In this document: positions 19,887-28,962 of the stretch, piece by piece
Position numbering within the stretch: position 1 is the first letter of the stretch
Layout: each line of letters begins with the position of its first letter
From: Vibrio astriarenae
GTDB taxonomy: Bacteria > Pseudomonadota > Gammaproteobacteria > Enterobacterales > Vibrionaceae
Direction: 5' to 3'
Assembly: GCF_010587385.1 (NCBI RefSeq)
Contig: NZ_CP047476.1
Span: forward strand, 1,302,001 to 1,366,000
DNA length: 64,000 nt
The notes under the pieces: generated by a model
What the model saw: the letters and a program-made list of their open reading frames with translations, nothing else
The model's database searches: none
What the model was told of the DNA's origin: nothing
Translations under genes and position numbers: made by a program

Positions 19887-21419
19887 TTACGAGAAGCCTA
19901 ACAGATGTGCTGATACTACCACGATGCTCGATAGAGTGAACAGCAGTAAGATAAAGCGCCAACAGAATTTTGCCCAATTACCCCAATCAATACGGCACAC
20001 ACCCAGGGTCGCCATTAGAGAAGCAGAAGTCGGTACGATGATGTTAGTGAAACCATCACCCAATTGGAAAGCAAGAACCGCAACTTGACGCGTCACACCA
20101 GCGATATCAGCAAGCGGCGCAAGTAGAGGCATCGTTAGTGCAGCCTGGCCAGAGCCTGACGTCACGAAGAAGTTGAAGATGGACTGGAAAACATACATTA
20201 ACCAAGCCGCACCTGCTTCAGGTAAGCCACTAATGACGCCACCAGCACTGTTAAGAATCGAGTTCAACACACTGACTTCATCGGTAGACCCGCCGCCAAG
20301 AATCAGTAGTACACCCTTGGCACAACCTACTAGTAATGCAGGAGCCAACATAACACCTGCACCTTCTTTAAATGACGCTGCGATGTCGTTGACTGTCATA
20401 CCATTTAGGCGGAAAACAACGCCAATGATACCGGCGACAAAGCCCATTGTGAAGAACTGAGACGCGATCTCAGGAATATACCAAGCGTGAGCTACTACAC
20501 CCCAAACGACCCATACTGTGGTTGCAAACACGGTTAGGATAACGAGCGTATCGCCAAGGTTCCAACGAGAGTCTTGATTACCAATGTCTTGTTGGCGGAA
20601 GTGTGCATCACTGCCATAACTGTGTGAAAGCTCTGGGTTCGCTTTAATACGCGAGGCGTACATCATGGTAAAGGCAATACCAATCAAAGTGAAAGCTACC
20701 CACATCACCATACGCATCTGCATGCCTGATAAAACCGGCACACCAGCAATACCTTGAGCAATCGCCACTGAGAATGGGTTCATCCATGATGTGGCGAAAC
20801 CAATTTGTGTCGCAACGTAAGTCACCATCACAGTGGTGATACCATCATAACCAAGGCGAACCATTAATGGAGCGATAATAATTGCAAACGCAACCGCCTC
20901 TTCGCCCATACCGAAAACGGCACCGCCCAGCGAAAACAAGAAGAACAGAACTGGAATAAATAAAGACTCACTGCCCTTGGTCTTATCAATTAGGCGCAAA
21001 ATACCGTTATCAATGGTACCTGTGCGCATCACCACACCAAACGCACCACCGATCACTAACATGAACATGATGACGCCAATCGCGCTGCCCCATTTAGAGC
21101 CAGAAACTAACCCCTCAAATGGGAAGTTCATTAATCCAATGCCACCACCTGACGCGAATAAACCTACTTTGTTGTATTGCAGATCACCGTTCTCATCTGT
21201 TGCGTAACTAAATGACATCGGGTCAATAACGGTACGCGTTTTCTCTACGCCGTCAGCAATATAAGAGACTTGCTGGGTATCAAAGTGACCAGCTGGTACA
21301 AAATAAGTAAGGATGCTAGCTAGGATACCGACAACAAAAATTAGAATTAATGTGTCTGGCATTTGCCATGTTTTGTTTTCAGTCGTCACCGATTGTGACT
21401 CAACGTGTGTTTGCGACAT
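19887..21419 (-). CDS. YfcC-type carboxylate/amino-acid permease
   Basis: This 510-residue polytopic protein has about 12 membrane segments, beginning with PDTLILIFVVGILASILTYFVPAG, which is characteristic of the YfcC/ArcD-like C4-dicarboxylate permease group. Landmarks include GMGEEAVAFAIIIAPL, GFATSWMNPFSVAIAQGIAG and the C-terminal SGSGQAALTMPLLAPLAD and NIIVPTSASLMATLG repeats that contribute to ion and substrate sites. The substrate is not known. The neighbouring zinc hydrolase suggests an acylated amino acid or small peptide. It is the first gene of the pair, with a long inverted repeat in its upstream region. Confidence 0.82.
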   Translation of the reverse strand: MSQTHVESQSVTTENKTWQMPDTLILIFVVGILASILTYFVPAGHFDTQQVSYIADGVEKTRTVIDPMSFSYATDENGDLQYNKVGLFASGGGIGLMNFPFEGLVSGSKWGSAIGVIMFMLVIGGAFGVVMRTGTIDNGILRLIDKTKGSESLFIPVLFFLFSLGGAVFGMGEEAVAFAIIIAPLMVRLGYDGITTVMVTYVATQIGFATSWMNPFSVAIAQGIAGVPVLSGMQMRMVMWVAFTLIGIAFTMMYASRIKANPELSHSYGSDAHFRQQDIGNQDSRWNLGDTLVILTVFATTVWVVWGVVAHAWYIPEIASQFFTMGFVAGIIGVVFRLNGMTVNDIAASFKEGAGVMLAPALLVGCAKGVLLILGGGSTDEVSVLNSILNSAGGVISGLPEAGAAWLMYVFQSIFNFFVTSGSGQAALTMPLLAPLADIAGVTRQVAVLAFQLGDGFTNIIVPTSASLMATLGVCRIDWGNWAKFCWRFILLLFTLSSIVVVSAHLLGFS

Positions 21420-21528
21420 AGTCTGTTTTTAGTGTGTGATGATAGTTGTGTTTTAAAGAGCATGAAATGTCATATATTCAGAATAAAAAGTCAACTTAGA
21501 GCGTCGGGTTAAGCTAAAAATTCAGCCA

Positions 21529-21551
21529 TTATTTGATCTAAAGTCAAATAA
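21529..21551. promoter_or_regulatory. Inverted repeat upstream of the permease, possible operator
   Basis: TTATTTGA-N7-TCAAATAA is a perfect 8-bp inverted repeat 110 nt upstream of the permease ATG. It does not match a site I can name. Confidence 0.35.
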
Positions 21552-21643
21552 CCTAGCGTGTCATTCATGACCAAAATAAATCCCTACATGCCGCCTCACT
21601 GCTCGGTGATGTGAACTCTGTGAGTAGGCGCACTCAGAACACC

Positions 21644-21673
21644 TTGAGAAAACGAACAAAACTGTGCTTTAAT
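21644..21673 (+). promoter_or_regulatory. Candidate sigma-70 promoter of yeeX
   Basis: TTGAGA and TTTAAT are separated by 18 nt, giving a leader of about 60 nt before the yeeX ATG. Confidence 0.35.
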
Positions 21674-21741
21674 CGAGTGCAGGTACGTGATGCTAACGTG
21701 TTGTTAGTGTCCATTTTGAGTTTTAATTTTTGGGGAAAGTT

Positions 21742-22059
21742 ATGAGTAGCGTTTTTGAAATCGTTAGCCAAGCACGTCGTAAGAATAAACTGAAGCGTGA
21801 GCTACTAGACAACGAGAAAAAAATCCGTGACAACCGTAAGCGTGTTGACCTTCTAGACAACCTAATGGACTACATTCGTCCAGACATGTCGACAGATGAA
21901 ATCATCGTGATCATCAAGAACATGAAAGCCGACTACGAAGACCGTGTAGATGACCACATCATCAAGAGTGCTGAAATCTCGAAAGCTCGCCGTGACATCA
22001 GCCGTCGCATCCGTGAACTAACTGAAGAAGATAAAGCAACCGTTCAAGGCAAGAAGTAA
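21742..22059 (+). CDS. yeeX: YeeX family protein (DUF496)
   Basis: The 105-residue, highly charged helical protein matches YeeX/DUF496: [30 protein letters not shown], then DYIRPDMS and [24 protein letters not shown]. Function is not established. I chose the ATG at 21742 because GGGGA lies 5 nt upstream; an in-frame TTG at 21730 is not needed. It is a single gene with a strong palindromic terminator. Codon use is highly biased towards frequent codons, which suggests good expression. Confidence 0.88.
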   Translation: MSSVFEIVSQARRKNKLKRELLDNEKKIRDNRKRVDLLDNLMDYIRPDMSTDEIIVIIKNMKADYEDRVDDHIIKSAEISKARRDISRRIRELTEEDKATVQGKK

Positions 22060-22084
22060 GCTTTGAAACAAAGTCTGTGATGAG

Positions 22085-22116
22085 AAAGGTCAGCAATTGC
22101 TGACCTTTGTTGTTCT
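22085..22116 (+). terminator. yeeX terminator
   Basis: A 24-nt perfect palindrome with arms AAAGGTCAGCAA/TTGCTGACCTTT (22085-22108) is followed by GTTGTTCTT. Confidence 0.75.
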
Positions 22117-22146
22117 TGGCAAGGTATTTTTAAAACATCTATCGCT

Positions 22147-23106
22147 TTAACGTGACTCCGCGCCGATGAACTGATGCCAGTAACGATCAGCCACCGCGAT
22201 CGCCCTGTCGCGATCCTGCAATTCGGTAAACAAAACTGCCGCCATCGTCTCTATTATCGTGTTGACCATCAGATGCCTCTGCTCTACTGACGTTCCTAGC
22301 GGACACTTGTAGCTATTATCAATTTCATCCAGTTGGCGCTCCTGCCAGTAGTAGGATTCTACACCTTCAGTTGAGCTCATCCACACCGTCTGACTGACCT
22401 TAGGGTTATATTCAGATTCACCCGATTGGCCTTTAAACGAAATAACCGCATGAGACGTCTTGCCAATTTCATGCTCTACTTCGGCATGCAGTTGTTGAAA
22501 CCCTGGATGGAAACTTCCACGTAAGCCTAAACGCGCCTTACTCGGATTCAATGCTCTCACTACGGTATTAATAGGAGTTCGAAGGCCATAGCGCTGCTTC
22601 CAGCCAATCATCGTTTCTGCTTGCGGTGCAAAATGGGCAAGAGGTAAGTAGGCGATATTGTGTTTTTTCAATATTGATTTAGCCTGCTTGGCATCTTTGG
22701 CTGTTTCAATCCCTACTTTTTCAAGAAAATCTTCAACATGGAGTCGATCCATTGTCGGATCCTTATAGCCATGCAGCAGAACTTTATATCCATTATCAGC
22801 AAGAATTTTCGCTGCCAGTAATTGCCAAGGAGGCCCCGCAGAGTAACGCTTCCCCGCATAACAAGGCCAATCAATATCAGCACCAATATCTGGCATACGC
22901 GATTGAAAGGCACTGACAAATCCGGCTATCTCTTGTTTCGTTTCGTTCTGCACGCGGATCAGCATCATCAACATTGCCATTTGGTCATCACCCACCTGAC
23001 CATCTAGATACTCATCCATCACTTTATATGCTTGCTCAAATGAAAGAGGTTTGCGCCCTCTCTCTCCTCGCCCAACGGTTCGAATACACTCTAATATGCT
23101 GCTCAT
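22147..23106 (-). CDS. ybiB: YbiB/TrpD2-like protein (glycosyl transferase family 3 fold)
   Basis: This 319-residue protein resembles anthranilate phosphoribosyltransferase (TrpD) but belongs to the YbiB/TrpD2 group: N-terminal helical domain with GRGERGRKPLSFEQAYKVMDEYLDGQVGDDQMAMLMMLIRV, then IDWPCYAGKRYSAGPPW and RTPINTVVRALNP. It lacks the GTGGD phosphoribosyl-pyrophosphate loop of TrpD, having YAGKR instead. TrpD2 proteins bind nucleic acid rather than making tryptophan precursors. It is a single gene; no trp genes are nearby. Confidence 0.8.
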   Translation of the reverse strand: MSSILECIRTVGRGERGRKPLSFEQAYKVMDEYLDGQVGDDQMAMLMMLIRVQNETKQEIAGFVSAFQSRMPDIGADIDWPCYAGKRYSAGPPWQLLAAKILADNGYKVLLHGYKDPTMDRLHVEDFLEKVGIETAKDAKQAKSILKKHNIAYLPLAHFAPQAETMIGWKQRYGLRTPINTVVRALNPSKARLGLRGSFHPGFQQLHAEVEHEIGKTSHAVISFKGQSGESEYNPKVSQTVWMSSTEGVESYYWQERQLDEIDNSYKCPLGTSVEQRHLMVNTIIETMAAVLFTELQDRDRAIAVADRYWHQFIGAESR

Positions 23107-23177
23107 AATGCTTCCATGTGTAACAAGTTACTGGATAACCTAACACACCTAAGGAAGCTCACCAAAACAGAATAGAG

Positions 23178-25598
23178 CTAAAGTGCCCCTTTTACGACTA
23201 ACTCTAAATGTGGTCGCTGCAAAACTTCAAAACGCATCAAATCTTCTGAAATAGGTTTAGAGAAGTAGTATCCCTGTAACCATTCACACCCAAGCTCAGT
23301 TAGATAGTCCGCTTGAAACTGTGTCTCGACACCTTCTGCGACTAATTCAAGGTTATGTGTTTTGGCTAGTGAGTAGATAACCTCGACCATAGATCGCTCG
23401 TTGGTGCTCTCCTCGTTAAGGATTTCAACAAAGCTTTTATCAATTTTCAGCACATCAAACGGATAGTGAACCAACTGATGAAACGAGGTGTAGCCCGCAC
23501 CAAAATCGTCTAATACCAAACGAAAACCTAAATCTTTAAGCGCATTCAAGACCTCTAAACCTATTTTGTCATTTGGAACGAAAGCCGTTTCCGTTACCTC
23601 TAGCTCTATACACGAAGGATCAACATAGTACTGTTCCAGTAATGTGGCTACCTGGCTAGGAAAACGACTATTACTCAGCTCTAAGGCTGAAATATTGATG
23701 GAAAAGATCAGACTTCGACTTGTATTCTTTACCAACTTACTAATCAGGTTGAAGCTGTTTCTTAAAACCCAGAGATCAATCTCTTCGATTAAACCAAGCT
23801 TTTCCGCTTGTGTAATATACTCATCCGCACAAAAATTCATTTTTTCCAACGACGGACAGCGAGTCAATATTTCGTACCCCCGCACGTGTTTTCCTTTTGC
23901 CGTCACAATAGGCATAAACACCAGCTTGAAGCTATCATGAATCAACGAATTGATGAGCTCTCGCTCCATTGTTTCGCCTTTTCTCACCTGGTGGTCAATA
24001 TCAACATTATAAAATTGATAGTGGTTTCCATCTTGTGCTTTCGCTGCCTGTAGTGCTCTCTCTCCATAACTCTGTAGCGACTCTAACCCTAATGCTTGGC
24101 TATAGTGGTCGACTTCTACAACGCCGATACTCACCGAGATGGGCAGTTCATTACCCTCAAAACGGTAATGAGGATGAAATAGGTCTTGAATAGCGTGTAT
24201 CAACTGCAAGGTTTGAGAAAAGCCATGAGTTTGCTGGATATACACACCAAACTGATCGACCGCCAGACGACAGAAAGTAACACCGGGTGAAGAATCGATA
24301 TATCCCGCGATTAAATCTCTTGTTTTGTCAGCAAAATCGACAAGAAACCTATCCGCATAGTCATGCCCATAATGCTCATTCACCCGCTTAAAATTATCAA
24401 TATCAAGATAAATCAAGTAACCAGGAATCGTGCCTTGCTGGTCTACGACTAAACGCTTTAGTTCTTTGAAGAATAGCTTTCGGCTTCCAATACCAGTCAG
24501 TTCATCCACCTCTAAAGTAGTGCGCATCTCTAGCCTAACGGCTGTATAGGCATCCCTTAATTGTTCTATCTCTATATCTTCCGCAGATTCGATTGCTCTA
24601 CTTCGAGTCACCTGACGAGTATAGTGTTCAAGTGGGTTGACTACGTAGCGTGATATAACTAGGTGAAATAAAAGCATGGTCACCAGAGTGGCTACGACCA
24701 CTCCAAAAGCAACTTTGAGCTTCAACACCCATAACTCATCTGCGATAAACGCTTGGTCAATACTCATTGAAAACTCAACAATCGGAGCACGCACTGATAA
24801 TGCTAGACTAGTATCCTCCCTCAAATAAGCATACTCAACCGCGTCAGCATAACTCGGCTCAGTAAACCACTCTGGGTGAGTATGAGGAATAGAGGCGCCG
24901 AAGAGGGCACTAGACACAGTGACCATTCCCCCAGCTTCCAATTCAGCATCAGAGGTCACTTGAAGTCGATAATTATAGTGTTCACTCAATGAATCATTTA
25001 GCTCTCCAATCAATTCACCGAATACGGTTGAAGGATGGACTGAGAGCAGTACGTATTGTTGTGGGGTTCTGACTGCAGTGACTACCAAGAGTTGATTTTC
25101 GACCACGACGATTTTATGAAAACGCTGTGTGTCACCAGTTAAGTTCACCTTCGCTTCTGCCAGCAACACAGATAAAAGGCTCGCTCTTATATGTTGATTC
25201 CTCTCAATCACATTCCCCAGAGAATCAATAAGCAACAGTGTAATGTCTGAATACGGTTTAATGCGCTCGCTTTGATGGAGTCGATTTAAATGTTGGTAAA
25301 GCGAGCGAAAAGTTCTTGGTTTATCTTGGTTAAGGTTAGAAAAAGAGAGGTAACGCTCTCTCTCTAGAGCGATGTCAATATGAGTATCAATTTGATTAAC
25401 CTCATTCGGAAGTTGCGCCAATACATCCTCTACCTTCTCCGCCCAGAATTCGAGAAGTGTATCCTGATATTGATTTACAAAACTGAAGTAGACAAAGACA
25501 CCGATACAAAGATAGAAAACGCTAACTGCGGGAACGAATACTTTGAGCATTCTCCCTAACAAGGATGTTTTTAAACTGTTAACTAAGTTTGTGTTCAT
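23178..25598 (-). CDS. Membrane GGDEF-EAL protein, predicted cyclic-di-GMP phosphodiesterase
   Basis: The 806-residue protein has membrane segments at about 18-40 and 295-315 around a periplasmic sensor region, a HAMP-like linker, a GGDEF domain (about 362-520) and an EAL domain (about 550-800). The GGDEF signature is degenerate: LAVDQF replaces GGDEF, so cyclase activity is unlikely. The EAL domain keeps the expected residues: Glu in YEILTR, Asn in INISA, Glu in VTETAF, Asp-Asp in LDDFGAGY, Lys in KIDKSF and Glu in AEGVET, so it should hydrolyse cyclic-di-GMP. The signal sensed is unknown. It is divergent from the response-regulator/GGDEF operon at 25983. Confidence 0.88.
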   Translation of the reverse strand: MNTNLVNSLKTSLLGRMLKVFVPAVSVFYLCIGVFVYFSFVNQYQDTLLEFWAEKVEDVLAQLPNEVNQIDTHIDIALERERYLSFSNLNQDKPRTFRSLYQHLNRLHQSERIKPYSDITLLLIDSLGNVIERNQHIRASLLSVLLAEAKVNLTGDTQRFHKIVVVENQLLVVTAVRTPQQYVLLSVHPSTVFGELIGELNDSLSEHYNYRLQVTSDAELEAGGMVTVSSALFGASIPHTHPEWFTEPSYADAVEYAYLREDTSLALSVRAPIVEFSMSIDQAFIADELWVLKLKVAFGVVVATLVTMLLFHLVISRYVVNPLEHYTRQVTRSRAIESAEDIEIEQLRDAYTAVRLEMRTTLEVDELTGIGSRKLFFKELKRLVVDQQGTIPGYLIYLDIDNFKRVNEHYGHDYADRFLVDFADKTRDLIAGYIDSSPGVTFCRLAVDQFGVYIQQTHGFSQTLQLIHAIQDLFHPHYRFEGNELPISVSIGVVEVDHYSQALGLESLQSYGERALQAAKAQDGNHYQFYNVDIDHQVRKGETMERELINSLIHDSFKLVFMPIVTAKGKHVRGYEILTRCPSLEKMNFCADEYITQAEKLGLIEEIDLWVLRNSFNLISKLVKNTSRSLIFSINISALELSNSRFPSQVATLLEQYYVDPSCIELEVTETAFVPNDKIGLEVLNALKDLGFRLVLDDFGAGYTSFHQLVHYPFDVLKIDKSFVEILNEESTNERSMVEVIYSLAKTHNLELVAEGVETQFQADYLTELGCEWLQGYYFSKPISEDLMRFEVLQRPHLELVVKGAL

Positions 25599-25982
25599 CG
25601 AACCTCTTCAAAATGTGACAAATAACCATCACGATACTTTTGAATACCTAACAGTAACTTAGGACAGTTTTGATTCAGATCCACTCAAGCCCGTATGCAA
25701 CTAGTGGAGTTTCATTAAAAATAAAGCGTGAGTCTTGTTTTGCATGTCACGACTGCAAATACTTGTCCAATTAATGAGAATTAAAAAGGCACTTTGACGT
25801 CAAAAAAAGAGCCACATCCAAGTTAATGGGTTGATAAATCTATCAATATAATTAGCCACATAAATAAAATTAATCAATTTGTGAAACAAATCGACAAGTT
25901 GGTAACATTTTTTGTATTCGGCTACTAGTGCATTAACCTAACAACCATTAAGATCATTTTTTTGACGTTGGTTCCAAGTTAT
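25599..25982. other. AT-rich divergent intergenic region between cyclic-di-GMP genes
   Basis: About 380 bp of AT-rich DNA holds promoters for both flanking genes. The only structured element I can point to is the inverted repeat at 25831-25846; no small gene or RNA is evident. Confidence 0.45.
25831..25846. promoter_or_regulatory. Inverted repeat, CRP/FNR-like geometry
   Basis: TTGATAAATCTATCAA is a perfect 6-bp inverted repeat with a 4-nt centre, resembling a CRP/FNR-family site in layout (TTGAT half-sites, 6-nt spacing) but not matching either consensus. It lies about 137 nt before the response-regulator ATG. Confidence 0.3.
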
Positions 25983-26936
25983 ATGAATATTCTTGTTTGT
26001 GATGACTCTGCGGTGGCAAGAAAATCTATTGTTCGTTCAATAGATCACCAACCCTCGCTTTCAATATTTGAAGCAGAGCACGGACAAGCAGCATTGCAAC
26101 TCATGGAAGCACATCCCATCGATGTACTTTTTCTCGATCTAACCATGCCTGTGATGGATGGTTTCGAGGTGCTTGAAGCACTGCCAAAAGGCATTCACTC
26201 AACTCAAATCGTGGTCTTTTCGGCAGATGTTCAAGAACAAGCCAAAAACCGATGCTTAGAGCTTGGTGCAAACTATTTCATCTCAAAACCATTTCTAGAC
26301 ACTGAAGTACAAACCATATTCAGCAAGCTAGGCTTAAAATTTAACCAGCCATCAAAGCGTGACCACTTCGATCACACGCCAGAGCAAAAGTTTAGGGAAG
26401 TCGCCAATATTGCGCTTGGCAAAGGGGCAGCCATCATGGCGAATCATCTCAATCATTTTATTGAGCTACCGATTCCCCATGTTGGATATCTCACATACTC
26501 TGAGCTTGCCATGACAATGTCAGATGCCCTCCACCAGCCCAACACAACCGCGATTACTCAACGCTTTGTCGGCGGACAAATTCATGGGGAAGCCTTTGTG
26601 TCTCTGAGGGGAAAAGAGGTTCTAGAACTAGGCGCAAAGCTTGGATATCAGACTGCATTTACCAGCACCAACGAAATCTATCAGAACATCGCCAACCTAC
26701 TTGTCTCATCTTTCTTATTATCGTTGGGAGAAATGCTCGACAAGAGTTTTTCACTACGCCAACCAGCCCTGCTATCAGGATCAGCACTCAAGCAAATTCA
26801 ATCAAAAGAGAATCAGCAGCTATTTGCCGTTGAATATACTTGTTACACCGAAGCGATGGACTTTGAATGTGAAGTTCTGTTCTTGGTTGATAAACCTTCC
26901 GTCAGAGTGATTCTTGACGTTATGGAGAATGTGTAA
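25983..26936 (+). CDS. Response regulator with CheC/CheX-like output domain
   Basis: The 317-residue protein begins with a receiver (about 1-125): acidic pair in CDDSAV, phospho-acceptor Asp in VLFLDLTMPVMDG, Ser in VFSAD and Lys in ISKPF. The C-terminal part (about 135-310) resembles CheC/CheX phosphatases: the first motif REVANIALGKGAA keeps E-x-x-N, while the second, YQNIANLLVSSFLLSLGEML, lacks the Glu. This hints at a phosphatase or protein-binding output, not DNA binding. I prefer the ATG at 25983; an in-frame TTG lies 21 nt earlier. Its stop overlaps the start of the next gene (a PAS-GGDEF protein) by one base, so the two are co-translated partners. Confidence 0.78.
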   Translation: MNILVCDDSAVARKSIVRSIDHQPSLSIFEAEHGQAALQLMEAHPIDVLFLDLTMPVMDGFEVLEALPKGIHSTQIVVFSADVQEQAKNRCLELGANYFISKPFLDTEVQTIFSKLGLKFNQPSKRDHFDHTPEQKFREVANIALGKGAAIMANHLNHFIELPIPHVGYLTYSELAMTMSDALHQPNTTAITQRFVGGQIHGEAFVSLRGKEVLELGAKLGYQTAFTSTNEIYQNIANLLVSSFLLSLGEMLDKSFSLRQPALLSGSALKQIQSKENQQLFAVEYTCYTEAMDFECEVLFLVDKPSVRVILDVMENV

Positions 26937-27919
26937 TGTCAGGAATTACGCTAGACATCAATGAGTTTCACTGGATGACTCAAATCCTCGATACGATGGA
27001 CTCAGGATTAGTGGTTCTAGACTTAGATAATAACGTCGTCGTCTGGAATAACTTTATGCAGTCCTACAGTGGAATATCATCGCAAAACATTCTTGGTCGT
27101 AACCTTTTTGACAGCTACGATGGGCTACCACGCAGTTGGCTTGAAGCCAAGATATCAAATGCAACCGTACTAGAAACCCGCTGTTTCTCTAGTTGGGAAA
27201 ATCGACCATATCTATTTGCATTCAAGAACTTTTCTCCCGTTTCTCACGGCAGTCAGTTTATGTACCAAGATGTCGTTTTTACACCTTTAAAATCTCTGTG
27301 TGGCGGGGTGAGCCATATTGCCATTCAAATCACCGATGTGTCGGAGACTGCACACCACAAGATATACCTGAACACCACAAACCAACAGCTTTCAGAGTTG
27401 AGCCGCAAAGATGGCCTAACCAACCTATACAATCGAATCTCATGGGAGCAAAACCTAGAGAAAGAGTTCGAGCGAATGGTTTATGCCTCTGAACCAAGTT
27501 CACTGGTGATGTTTGACATAGACCACTTCAAGGCGATCAATGATACCTATGGGCACCATGTTGGCGACGAAGTGATTAGAGCAACCGCAAAGCTACTGCG
27601 AAAGTCAGTACGCAAAGGCGATGTCTGTGGTCGCTATGGTGGTGAAGAATTTACCGTTATTCTACCAAATACCTGCACCGAACAAGCGCGACTGTTTGCC
27701 GAGCGCCTGCGCGCCAGTATCGAACAAGCAAAAATTGAGCATGCGGGTCAGCAAATCAAATTCACCATCAGCTTAGGCGTTTGCCAGTATCACCCGAGCT
27801 TTCAAAATCATATAGCCTGGTTAAATAGCGTAGATGCCGCACTTTACCGCTCAAAAGATGGCGGTCGAAATCAAACGCAGGTGATAGATTTAATTAAAAG
27901 TTCGATGAGAAACGCTTAG
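26936..27919 (+). CDS. PAS-GGDEF diguanylate cyclase
   Basis: This 327-residue soluble protein has a PAS domain (about 12-130, GLVVLDLDNNVVVWNNFM) and a GGDEF domain (about 155-320). The active site is intact as YGGEEF, and the inhibitory I-site RKGD lies five residues before it, so product inhibition is expected. It should make cyclic-di-GMP. It has no membrane segments. Its ATG overlaps the stop of the response-regulator gene (TAATG). The likely scheme, inferred, is that the upstream regulator controls this enzyme directly. Confidence 0.9.
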   Translation: MSGITLDINEFHWMTQILDTMDSGLVVLDLDNNVVVWNNFMQSYSGISSQNILGRNLFDSYDGLPRSWLEAKISNATVLETRCFSSWENRPYLFAFKNFSPVSHGSQFMYQDVVFTPLKSLCGGVSHIAIQITDVSETAHHKIYLNTTNQQLSELSRKDGLTNLYNRISWEQNLEKEFERMVYASEPSSLVMFDIDHFKAINDTYGHHVGDEVIRATAKLLRKSVRKGDVCGRYGGEEFTVILPNTCTEQARLFAERLRASIEQAKIEHAGQQIKFTISLGVCQYHPSFQNHIAWLNSVDAALYRSKDGGRNQTQVIDLIKSSMRNA

Positions 27920-28007
27920 TACTTCGTTGTGCCTGAATCAAACACCCCTTTCGGGGCATGGTTGATTGAGAGCTTTACCTCTACATTAGCCCTCTTATCA
28001 GCCTTTT

Positions 28008-28304
28008 ATGCCATCATCTATGCGCCCTAAACCCGACCGCCTGACTGCAATGACATCACTCATAGAAGAGGTAAAAAACACGCTCCCCCTCTATGAGGAG
28101 GACACTTTTGTCTGCGGCCCCGACAATTCCTGTATTGGCTGCCCTAAAAAGCTCATGGAGTTAGTGGAAACTGAGGTGTCTTACTGGGAGAGTGCGATTG
28201 AACGTGGCGTTACACCTCAGTTTGATGAGATTCGTCGCTTTGGTAAGCTTTGCAATAACGTGCGACGAGGTTTAGTGCGTAACAACATTCAGCTCCTCGC
28301 TTGA
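28008..28304 (+). CDS. Conserved small protein with a cysteine cluster, function unknown
   Basis: This 98-residue protein contains CGPDNSCIGCPKKL (three cysteines spaced C-x5-C-x2-C near residues 36-45), followed by a helical region with LMELVETEVSYWESAIERG. The cysteines could bind a metal or an iron-sulfur cluster, but three residues are too few to decide. In-frame ATGs at 28008, 28020 and 28050 are all possible and none has a clear ribosome site, so the N-terminus is uncertain. It is convergent with the response-regulator gene, 10 nt away. Confidence 0.6.
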   Translation: MPSSMRPKPDRLTAMTSLIEEVKNTLPLYEEDTFVCGPDNSCIGCPKKLMELVETEVSYWESAIERGVTPQFDEIRRFGKLCNNVRRGLVRNNIQLLA

Positions 28305-28314
28305 TGTCGTTTAG

Positions 28315-28962
28315 CTAGTGGATAATACCTTTATCAATGGCATATTTGGCGAGTTCTGCCGTCGAGTGCAAATCCAATTTGTGCTTAATATTCTGTCGAT
28401 GAGTTTCCACTGTCCGATAACTGATTCCAAGAAGTGCCGCCACTTTTTTACTGCTGTGCCCCTCTGCAACAAGCTTCAATACTGACTCCTCTCGGCGACT
28501 CAATGGATTAGGCTTTTGGGCGGAGGGGACGACCTCCTGGGTAAACAAAGTCTGTGTCACTGATTCACAAAAATAGGTAGAGCCTTGATTGACAGTTTTT
28601 ATCGCCTGAACCATCTTATTGGCGCAAATTTCTTTGAGCATATAGCCAACGGCACCTGCCTGCATCACCTTCATGATGTACTCGCGATTATCATGCATTG
28701 TGAGCATTAACACTTTCACGCCTGGATGCTCTTCACAGATAAGGCGCGTTGCATCAATCCCATTCATAATTGGCATACTGACGTCCATCAATACCACATC
28801 AGGGAGCAACTGACCCACAATCTCAACCGCCTCTAAACCATTACTCGCCGTGCCTACCACTTCGATCTCTGGCTCTTGGACTAAGCGTGCCATAAATCCA
28901 TCGAGAACAACCTGATGATCATCCACCATCACTACCGATATTTTGTCACTCATTTTATCCAT
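28315..28962 (-). CDS. NarL/FixJ-type response regulator
   Basis: This 215-residue protein has a receiver (about 1-125; DD pair in VVMVDDHQ, phospho-Asp in VVLMDVSMPIMNG, Thr and Lys in LMLTMH and GYMLKE) and a LuxR-type helix-turn-helix (about 150-210, LSRREESVLKLVAEGHSSKKVAALLGISYRTVETH). It overlaps the end of the sensor kinase by 8 nt, so it is its cognate partner. The pair follows the TRAP transporter genes and probably controls carboxylate uptake, an inference from position. Confidence 0.92.
   Translation of the reverse strand: MDKMSDKISVVMVDDHQVVLDGFMARLVQEPEIEVVGTASNGLEAVEIVGQLLPDVVLMDVSMPIMNGIDATRLICEEHPGVKVLMLTMHDNREYIMKVMQAGAVGYMLKEICANKMVQAIKTVNQGSTYFCESVTQTLFTQEVVPSAQKPNPLSRREESVLKLVAEGHSSKKVAALLGISYRTVETHRQNIKHKLDLHSTAELAKYAIDKGIIH

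Larger units (their letters stand above)
21420..21741. other. Divergent intergenic region between permease and yeeX
   Basis: These 322 bp carry promoters for both flanking genes. Besides the inverted repeat at 21529-21551 and a candidate yeeX promoter at 21644-21673, I see a weak CTAAC/GTTAG hairpin near 21691-21706 and no small gene. Confidence 0.5.

Noticed and set aside
22147..23106. Anthranilate phosphoribosyltransferase trpD
   Set aside because: The phosphoribosyl-pyrophosphate loop is replaced and no other trp gene is nearby; YbiB/TrpD2 fits better.
23178..25598. GGDEF-EAL protein as LapD, the controller of the giant adhesin
   Set aside because: LapD has a degenerate EAL and a different, shorter periplasmic domain; here the EAL residues are intact and the length and location differ.
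25831..25846. FNR or CRP binding site
   Set aside because: The half-sites fit neither consensus fully (FNR needs 4-nt spacing of TTGAT; CRP needs TGTGA), so I list it only as an inverted repeat.
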